From Gnetum montanum (lineage: Eukaryota; Streptophyta; Gnetopsida; Gnetales; Gnetaceae), in NCBI GenBank assembly GCA_015680685.1, contig MNCI01024945.1:456612-520611 (forward strand): 64,000 nt of DNA, read 5' to 3'. The notes below the pieces were generated by a model, which saw only the letters and a program-made list of their open reading frames with translations, had not been told where the DNA came from and made no database searches. A program made the translations under genes and the position numbers. Position 1 is the first letter of the stretch. Each line of letters starts with the position of its first letter. Shown piece by piece: positions 55,431 to 64,000 of the stretch.

Positions 55431-56339
55431 TGATGAGAACATCACCTAGCCCTTGTGTAATTCTCAATGTATCTTGGATATGTGTGTGTCATTTTTCTAT
55501 ATGTCTTGTTATGTTGACCTTTTGATGATGATTTCAAGGTTTTTTTCCATGTTTGGAAGTGTTTTGGACTTATTTTGATGAGCTAGAAGGTTTCAGAGGC
55601 TTTGGGGACTTGTTTGAAGATGTTAGGATGTTCTAGACCTTAAAATGAGCATTGTTAATTTTGGCCTTGGTAGGAAAGACATCTACCTTGATAGTTAGAC
55701 ATATAATTTGCATATTAGACATCTACATACTTTTAAGATGTCTAACATGATTTTAAGATGTCAACTTTGGCATCTTTGCACTTGGAATAGACGTCTACTA
55801 TTTCTTTTAGACATCTAATGTGAATTTCAACAACCATCAAATTGAATGGTAGATTGGAGGGTAGATGAAAGATCAGACCAAGAAGCTATAAATAAGAGTC
55901 CAAAGGAGAAGACTAATTAGGCTAATTAGAGGAAGAAGGTTAGTCTGAAGAAAAAGAGAAAGAGTAAGAGATTTGAAGAGTCTCTTGAGAGCTTGTGCAA
56001 GAGGAAAGGTTATGTAAGAAGAATTGAGTGAGAGGGAAGGAAATGCACTTGAGAGAGGTTAAGAGAATCTCTTATAAGTGTCTTTTCTTGGTCTTTAGTT
56101 CCATTGTGAGCAATTGAGGACTGAGAGAAGACATGTGTGGCCTTTAAGATCCTTGGAAGAGGTTTGAGTTGAACTTCACTTCTCATCTTTTATGTAATTA
56201 TCTACATATTAAGAGTTTTCTTATAAAAATGGGAATTTTTTCTAATTCATTGTCTTGTTCTTGCTTCTAAGTTGAATTCTTCTTAGAAAGCTTATGAAAT
56301 GGGTCCTTTTTGGAGTTTATTGAGGTAGGCTTTACATCA
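55431..56339 (+). repeat. E4 3' LTR
   Basis: Partner of the 5' LTR, with the same TATA region near 55887 (CTATAAATAAGAGTCC) and preceded by the purine-rich GAAGGATCGGAGAGA. Confidence 0.88.
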
Positions 56340-57470
56340 ACTATACACTTGCTTCTAATGATCATGGGAGAGCCTAATTAAGCACCATTGTTGTCAAAAG
56401 TATGTTTCAAGATCTTCATTTAGGAATTGGTAGGAAGGATGCAACTAGAAGAATAAAGTACAAGTTGCTATCATGTGATCCTTCCCAATCTCATTAGAAG
56501 TAGGGGTGTTCCTATTGTGTCATAGAACATATTTATGTAGTCAAAGACATTGTTTGTCCAAAAGCATGTCTATTTTATAATCCTATTATGGAGTTCTTGG
56601 AGGATTTTTGTTAATAAAATGAAGTAGCAAGATCCATAAATGATGAAATCTTTAATCTTATAGTTTTTCCATCTATCTCAAAGTCAAATCTCGAAATCTT
56701 AGGATCAAAAAGTGTTACATTAGTAGTTTAGTATAATCCTAAATTTTAGAAAACACTTAATATTATCCAAATTGTCCCTACACCATTGCTAGAACTTAAG
56801 AAACTTTTAGAGAACTTGGAATATATGTTTCTTATAGAAGATTATCTTATCATCAACACTACATTTTTGATGATCAAATAAAAAGCTAGATTGAAGAAGG
56901 TCATTACTAAATGAAAACATGCTCTTGCCTAGTTCCATGATAAGTTCATAGCAAATGATCCATTCATAAGTTAGCATCACAAATACATGAATCAAAGTAT
57001 TAAAATTCATAGAATATTTCACTAACAACTCAATCAAAGTATGTGGAATGTTGTCAAGAATTACATCATTCATATCTTAAGGGTTAGTTTTGTACTCTAG
57101 TTTGTAACATTGAATGGGTAAGTCCAACTATAGTCATATCAAAATAAAAAAGGGGTGATGAATGATTAGCTCTTTTTGACTATATGCTCTTAAATTATAC
57201 GATCTTCAAGGAACATTTCTTGTTATCATTTGTGAATTAAGAGCTTGATAACATTTTTTTTACCATGAGCAATTCGTCAAGTTGTTTTGTTCTCTACATT
57301 TCTTTCATTGTTTTTACTTGTTTGTTTATGTGCCATGAGAAGCATTGTTGTTATCATCTACAACAATAAAAAAATATATGCAAAATTGTGCAAACTATTG
57401 AGAGATTAAGCTAATAAACCATATTATGAAGCTTTGGAAGAGAGTCATATTGTAGATTCTCAAGCTTAAA
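56340..57470. other. AT-rich unassigned DNA
   Basis: No gene. The minus-strand open frame 57073-56807 looks random. This stretch may include the 5' part of the LINE that becomes recognisable at 57480, but I see no endonuclease motif. Confidence 0.3.
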
Positions 57471-57479
57471 TCAACATTT

Positions 57480-58620
57480 CATAAATTTATTTTAGATTTA
57501 TGCTAGGAAGATATACTATGGATGCTATTTTATTGATATGACAATTGATGAAAAAATTCAAAAAACATAGAGAAAATCTACATATGATCTTCATTGACTT
57601 CGAAAAATCATATGAAAAAAACCTTAAAGATATTATTTGGTGGTCTTTATGAAGGAAAAAACTTACTAAATATATTAAAGTGATTCAAGGCATGTATGAA
57701 GGAGTTACCACTAAAATTAAAATAACTTATGGACCACATTTGATTTTCCCTTCATGGTAGGACTACATCAAGGATCTATAGCTAGCCCACACTTATATGA
57801 AATTATTATGGATAAATTAATAAAGAAAATACAATATGAATTCAGTTGGTCTATGCTATTTAGAGATGATATTATATTAGTGGATATAGCTCAAGAAACT
57901 ATTGCTTCTAAAATGGAGAATTGGAGACATTCTCTAAAATAAAAAGACTTATAAATTAATAGAGATAAGAAAAAAAAATTATGGAATGCAATTCAATAAT
58001 GACATAAATAGTGGTGAAATAGAAGTGACAATTTTATGCTAGAAATTCCCTCACTACATGCATTTGTACTACTTGAGATTAATGCTTCAATCAAATGATG
58101 AAATTGATAAAGATATAAGAAATAGGATTAAGGTACAATGGTTAAAATGGAGATAAGCTATCTATGTTCTATGTGATGAAAGAATCCTCATAAAACTAAA
58201 GGAAAAAGTTTACATGATAATGATTACACATGCTATCTTATATAGTGCTTAATGTTGGATAGTACAAAAGAAGCATGAACAATATAAATTAGTATGGTAA
58301 AAGTACAAAAGCTTAGGTGGATGTTAAATGTTAGTAGAAGAGATAAACTACAAAATATAGACATTAGAGGAAGATTTGGAGTTACTTTTATTTTAGATAA
58401 TTTAAAGTAATGATGTCTTAGATGGTTTGTGCATGTAAAAAGATGATTAGATAACAAGCCTATTAAAAAGGTTGTTACTTTACTATTCCAAAAAAGCCAT
58501 AAAAATAAGACTAAAAAAGACATGGAAAGACAATAATTAAAGATGATTTGAGGAAATTGCAAATAAACAAAGGTCTAGTTCTTCATAGAGATGAATGATA
58601 AAAAAAACCTTATGTAACTA
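57480..58620 (+). pseudogene. RTE-type LINE reverse transcriptase relic
   Basis: The translation shows DLHxxFIDFEKSYEKNLKDI then IIWWSL (57575-57650), IQGMYEGVTTKIKITYGPHL (57690-57735), and the open piece at 57754-57942: VGLHQGSIASPHLYEIIMDK and SMLFRDDIILVD. Here the FADD catalytic box is FRDD (57859-57870), so both Asp are kept and Ala has become Arg. The C-terminal region follows (ILYSA then CWIVQKKHEQY, LGGC and LEEDLE) to about 58440. RTE elements encode endonuclease plus RT and insert by target-primed reverse transcription. Stops show it is dead. Confidence 0.7.
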
Positions 58621-61600
58621 ACCCTCTTTTTCTGGACAAGAATAAGATGATCATAATGTTTAACTGCATTGTGTAATTTTTTCATAGTTATTTTAGTTTT
58701 CTTTTAATAGACAGTGTGATTTTTATTTGTACATATTCTTTGATTTTAGTTCGAAATCATTTTTTATTTTTTCTTTTTTGTGTATGATTAGTATTTTGTT
58801 TGCTAAGTATTTCTTCAAAAATAAATTAATGTGCCTTATGAATAGTTGTACTAAAAATCAAATGATGGATGAATGAGTTTATATATATGATGATGATGTG
58901 AGAATGAAAAATGGATGATATGCACACATGAGTGAAGCTTATCTATAACACCCCTATTAATTATCTATAAAATATTCTATAAATACCTAGTAAAAATGCT
59001 ATGAAACCTAAAGGATCTGAATTTAACCTTGATTTACTAACTCAAAAGGAAGTGGAAAAATAAATAAAAATTGTTAATTAAGAGAATAAATTTAGTAAAG
59101 TAATATAGCGTAGAAAAATTTTATAATACATGCATATGTAATTAAATAAAATTTATTTAGAGAAAATTAAAGTTTTATGTAGCTACAAAACATAGATGTC
59201 TAAAAATCTCCTAATTGCATCATAAAATAGTATGCAAAATAACAATCCTAATGACACTTGTTTTGCCTCAATCAAACATCTAGAAATAAAGATATTCATG
59301 TTTTATTTTTACTAAATTAAATAATAAATATATATACATAATAAATAATATTAAATTTTTCCAAACATATAGCATCTACCTAAATGAAAAATGTTCATTG
59401 CAATCTCATGATCCCAATGGCATAGAAGGAAAACTCATATCTATCATATTTTATTATTTGTTCACAAAAATAGGTACATGGTTCAAATATCAAAGGAGTG
59501 TACAAAATTTCCATTTTATAAGAATATAAAATATACAGAAATTATTTTTCATGTTTAGAAGGTCCATCCTGTATAGAATTGATCCACCTTTTATTCAATG
59601 TCCCTCTTTCAAGTTGAGAAGTTGTGTGCATTGAAATGAAGGAGGAGTTAAAACTCCTTAAATAAGAAAGGTTATTTTATTTCCCTCTTCATGGAGCATA
59701 AAGGTTCTAGGCTAAAAGTCATAGGATAGGAGCTAGATAAAGGTTTTCAATAAAATATTCAAAAATGTTTCACGGTCTAGAAATGCCAAATTTTTTTCTA
59801 AAATCTAAATGATATCCAAAAATCTAAAGAAAATTTATATATTTTTAATTATTTAATGCTTTAATGTCCAAAAATATCACGAATTTATTTAGGAAAGATC
59901 CAAAGAATGTTTATTTTAACCAGGCATCTTTGAAGGCTATGTCTTAGTTACCCTCAATGTTATAAGAACTCACCAAAAACTCTTGCAATAACCTCACTAC
60001 TATCATCAGATTAGTCTTATGACCTCAAAAAAGTCACTCATGATCAAGTCTTTATAATAGCCTTACTACTAACATCTTCAATGGTCATGGCACATGTATC
60101 ATTAGAAGAATAGGTCTTGACTATATCTCACCACACACAACTAGACTCAACTACTTAGTACCATGGTCTTAGCTAAATCCATCAACTCACATGAACTTAT
60201 GAATCAAAATCCATGGAAGGAAATCCATCTAGCAATCCTTGTTCTCATGGGATGGGTCCCACTAAAGAACACTTCACTACTACATGCAGATGGGGGCATT
60301 TAAAAGATTCATGGCTCCCACTACCAATTAAGCAAAATTTGTTCCAAAAATATTATCATTTTATTTCAAAAGCTCAAAAGCTGTCCAAAATGGCCAAAAA
60401 TCCATAAAAGCTCAAATTCCAAAAAACTTCTTACAAAATCATGTTTATGTTATAATTAGATCTCAAATATTCATAAAATATCCAACAACAAGTTAGGCAT
60501 AGTTTCTGCAATTTCCAAAACTCACCAAAAGATAGAAAATGATACTAAGAAGATTAAAATATTATTTTTCAAAAAAATCCCAAAATCGTAAAAATCTTGC
60601 AACATCTTAACCTATTAATTAAAATCATACAAGAATAATAGAAAATCAAGAAGTAGAGAAAAGATATGGAGAATCGATACCAATATGGGGTAGCCTTGTG
60701 AAAGGAAAATAAAATAAGCTTCTTTACTTATGTTAATAGGGCTTCTAGAGGTTTTTTATCTCTTCTTTTTCCACCTAATGTTCTTGATTAATTTTTCCCT
60801 TGTTTTGTCTATTGTACATGAAACCCTTCAAATTACAATGAGATGTATCTAGGGCTACTACCTATTTATAATGGAAAAATGAGAGAAACCAGACCCAAAT
60901 CAACTTCAAAACAATGAAGATAGAGCAAAAAACCTCTTTGTGAAAAAATGTGATGGGACATTATTTGCAAAATAATGGTAGGAAAAACCAAAGGACAAAA
61001 AAAAGTGACAAGAAACAAGCTATGGAGAGAGAAATGCGATTTGGAAGAAAACACATTACAAAAAGGTTATGCACATCATATATTGATATATTATGTTTAA
61101 CATATATGCTTTTTTTTTTTGTTTGCATGTGGACATGCTTTTAATGGTGGAATTTACTTTTTTTAAATGACTCTTGAACTTTAATTTTTATATGTATTTT
61201 TTCCAAGATTATTTTTATAAGTTCTCTTTCCCTTAATACCCTCTTTCTCAAACACTCATAACATGCATATCAAGAATTCAAATCAAATTCTATTTAAACC
61301 TATGGGATCCTTATCAAGTTCTCTACCAAAGTGTATGCTATAATCTCATCTAGGTTTCACTTGACATAGGTGCCTTATTCAAATGTTAAAACTTTTATAG
61401 TATTTTAGCAAACTAGAAAATGTACATAAAAAATAAATATCCATAGCCAAATATGTAAAGGCATGATAACTAACAAAGAAACATTTCCTAGGATAATTGG
61501 ATTTGAATAGTTAATGATAAAATATAAAGCAGATCTATGGCTGAGCTGTAACAATAGTAAAATAAAGGATATAAAACTTTAACAAAACATCCTAGTTAGC

Positions 61601-62900
61601 TTATTACAATCACTTATGTAGGAAACTAGTAACAACAATAAAAGTAATGATAGTAATGTAATCCTATGCTTTAACAAAGAATATTAGAGCTAATTCATTG
61701 AAATGAATTTGGTAGCATTAAATAATTAACCATATGCATTAAATTAAATAATCGAACCTTGCAAATTCTTGGGCTATGACATTATCCATCCATTTTCTCT
61801 TACCATAATTAGTGAACCATCATTTAGTAAAAAGCTAGATATTGTATCATAAGTAGGAAATCTATTACTATTGGATCCATAGGAAGGTTTGATAAACACA
61901 TACTTTAAGGTATGATCTTTGAAACCCTAAATGGAGTGTTTGGTTACTGCTCAAGAAAGGATGTACTATCAAGGATCCTCATAACCACTATGATGAATCT
62001 AGATTGGTGAGCTTAGGTAGTTCTATTTGTGTTTTCTTATCTAACTACATTGATTACAAGAGGTTTGTGTCAACATGAATATATACATGCCACTTCAAGT
62101 ATGTGTATGAGCTATAATTTCATCAAGTTGGATTTATAGATTCTAAATGATAATCTAGCATTATCAAATCATGCTTCAAGAAAAAATATTTCTAATGAAA
62201 GATTCCCTTAATTTTAAATAAAAAATGTGAAATAAAAAATGAAATAATGGTGAACCTTAAATCAAATAACCTTATACAATCATTATTTTTACAGTTAATT
62301 CTAATAAAATATCATGATTCAAAAGCTATGAAACATTGTAACTCTTCTATAAGATAAATCATAAGAAGAGTAATGCTAAAATGTTTGTGTACAAAGAAAA
62401 GATGTAAAAATTAAATTAATAAATAGAAATGAAATAAAAGAAAAAAATTAAGATAAACAAAAGGTAAAGACATGGCCACTAATAGTTCATGTAGTTACAG
62501 CAAGAAAGGTCAAACCATTCTAGATCATCATATCTCTTAAGACTAAAGATGATGTTTGAGTATCCTTTACTAGATAAGTAAAGGTACCAAGTAGACTTAG
62601 AATTAAGTTAATATCTAGTTTTCTTCATAGGAATAAAAGGTTCAATTAAGTGACAATTATATTGCTAATCTAGTTCCTTAATAAGAAGAGAAGATCCCTT
62701 GAGAAGCTGCATTGAAGTAAGAAGAAGACATGAAGCAATGCAATAAAGTTTTGCCTTAATCAAAGTTCATATAGTTTGTAGTTAGGTAATTATGACTAAG
62801 GTATCCTATGTAGGATCGATAATTATGATTATTATACAATAATTAATTCATAATGGATATTGAGTATTTTACAATATTAAATATATTTTCTTACTTCTAT
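58621..62900. other. AT-rich unassigned DNA
   Basis: I find no coding signature, LTR pair or tandem array in this 4.3 kb. Open frames are 65 codons or shorter and of random composition. 60180-60380 has a somewhat richer composition (CATGGGATGGGTCCCACTAA, with inverted GGGACCC-like words), but there is no second copy in the window to identify it. Confidence 0.3.
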
Positions 62901-62916
62901 AATTAGCTATAAAAAT

Positions 62917-63019
62917 ATTAAGTTGGTTAATCATTTAGTTACATTTCCTAACATAAGATGCTTGGGTAATTAGAGTTTTCTATGTGACATAAAATCAATT
63001 TCTAACATGGTATCTAAGC
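62917..63019 (+). promoter_or_regulatory. Possible LTR end with iMet-type primer site
   Basis: GCTATAAAAATATTAAG near 62916 is a TATA-like box. About 90 bp further, AATTTCTAACA is followed by TGGTATCTAAGC (63008-63019), which matches the iMet primer site TGGTATCAGAGC at 10 of 12 bases. This is the layout of a short Ty1/copia-type 5' LTR, with the element running to the right. No partner LTR or copia gag was recognised in the remaining 980 bp. Confidence 0.3.
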
Positions 63020-64000
63020 AAAATTGTGCTTATAATTTATGGAATGAAACCAAAGTAACTGATGGTTAAACAAGAAGTTCTTTTGAAAAAGGCATTGAAC
63101 TAGTACAATGGTATCTAACTAGAGGAAATTACAATGAAAGATAATTATAAAGAAGATAATAAATCCTATTTATAGATCAAGGCAAGTAATAAGATCATTT
63201 TCCTAAAAGAAAAAATTGATGGAAAGAAAATTTGTAAAAGATGAAAAGTATTCATGAGAAATTAATGTGTTCAAGAACTATGATCGATGAAGAACTCTAA
63301 CATTTTATAGAAATTATAAATCATTCAAATAATCAAAGATAAAGTCCACTTTCAAAACATCACCTAGAGTATATTATGTACGTACTATAAAGGATAAAAG
63401 AAATATTGGGTGATCTCTATAATCTCATATGAAATATAAAGAATCCTATGCGAGTACAACAAAACAACTCAAATTAACAAAGATAGTAGTAGTGTTATCC
63501 TAATGTTTAAACTTGTAAATAGTATCAATGATCAAAGAACAAGCTTGTAATACATAATGTAGGTTAAATAGTAAATTTCCTTAGCCAATGTACTATGGCC
63601 CTAACGTATCCTGTTAGATCCATTATGATATAAATATCTTTGAAATCAGTTAAATTGAGTTCATTTCTCTTTAACTAATTTTAGTAATTTTCCTTGAGTT
63701 ATAATGGAATAAAACGAAATATATTTCATAAGAAGTCTTTTCAAGATATCTGAATTTTACAAATCATTTGCATTTTAGGATAATTATAAAAATAAAAAGG
63801 ATGTCATGTGTAGAATGTTAGAATCCAAAATTAAATTTCAACAAACATGTGCAAGTAATCAAGAGTAAAATTAGGGAAAAATTTACAAGCATATTTCTAC
63901 ATGAAATCCTCTTGTAGATCCTTTATCTCTTGAATTTAAGTTTATAAGAAAATTCAATTTATAATAGAAGTATAATTTTGAGACTATTCTTTTAGCAAAA
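63020..64000. other. AT-rich unassigned DNA at right edge
   Basis: No gene supported. It may be the internal region of the element suggested by the primer-like site at 63008, but all frames are short. Confidence 0.3.

Larger units (their letters stand above)
52557..56339 (+). mobile_element. E4: short pol-less LTR element, same family as E3
   Basis: LTRs 52557-53462 and 55431-56339 (about 905 bp) begin TGATGAG and end CA(C/-)ATCA. The internal region is only about 2.0 kb. It carries a tRNA-iMet-like primer site, a short gag-N-terminal-like frame and the acidic ORF shared with E3, and no gag core, RT or integrase. The LTRs share with E3 the blocks CCATGTTTGGAA, CTATTTTGATGAG, ACTTGTTTGAAG and AGACATCTA words. 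Flanks GGTGG and ACTAT do not match, so one end may be recombined. Confidence 0.85.

Noticed and set aside
60213-60407. 64-residue open frame
   Set aside because: No recognisable motif. It begins mid-repeat and has no supporting neighbours.
63560-63760. Possible second LTR matching 62810-63007
   Set aside because: Both have TATA-like boxes, but I could not align them convincingly by eye.

Overview
This is eukaryotic, almost certainly seed-plant, nuclear DNA. It is AT-rich, repeat-dominated and nearly gene-free. It contains heavily decayed Ty3/gypsy LTR retrotransposons of plant type, with tRNA-Asp-like and tRNA-iMet-like primer sites, RTE-type LINE fragments, and one intron-containing NB-ARC/LRR (NLR) immune-receptor gene. 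A conifer or other gymnosperm is my best guess, from the very old nested elements and the look of the NLR. That is inference only. Single N bases at 26056, 38719 and 47224 look like assembly seams.

Left part, 1-5773: remnants of a plus-strand gypsy element (E0) with a gag relic, an array of about 200-bp degenerate repeats built on a GGACTAC...GTAGTCC palindrome, a duplicated TATA-bearing segment, and a tract rich in ACCATG...CATGGT palindromes.

Central part, 5774-41791: one nested retrotransposon stack. The outer element E3 (minus strand, gag but no pol) has LTRs at 5774-6540 and 41040-41791 and a perfect AAATC target-site duplication (TSD). Two plus-strand elements interrupt it. E2 (7389-29159, TSD CCTTT/CCATT) has lost pol. 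E5 (30852-40357, TSD CATTT/CCTTT) has decayed gag, protease, RT, RNase H and integrase. A third plus-strand element, E1 (7731-22512), sits inside the 5' LTR of E2. E1 is nearly 15 kb and carries gag-pol relics plus about 7 kb between pol and the 3' LTR, with extra ORF relics and a GCTACG/CGTAGC palindromic array. Insertion order is therefore E3, then E2 and E5, then E1 after E2.

Right part: 41797-45113 is mostly non-coding, with several short tandem duplications. A seven-exon NLR gene lies at 45114-49900. Its predicted protein starts with a myristoylation/palmitoylation-like peptide and a low-complexity Ser/Thr/Ala stretch, then has a helical domain that is neither TIR nor an obvious CC, an NB-ARC, and C-terminal LRRs. 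All six introns are GT-AG and phase-compatible. Two frame breaks remain: one at the junction of a 161-bp duplication in exon 1, and one at the N in the NB-ARC. LINE fragments (50640-50930 plus, 51165-52250 minus, 57480-58620 plus) and a short pol-less LTR element of the E3 family (E4, 52557-56339) follow. The remainder to 64000 is AT-rich, with no gene I can support.

The only plausible host gene is the NLR. The retroelement coding regions are all pseudogenes. E4 carries an uninterrupted copy of the exact site where E2 entered E3, which independently confirms that insertion.
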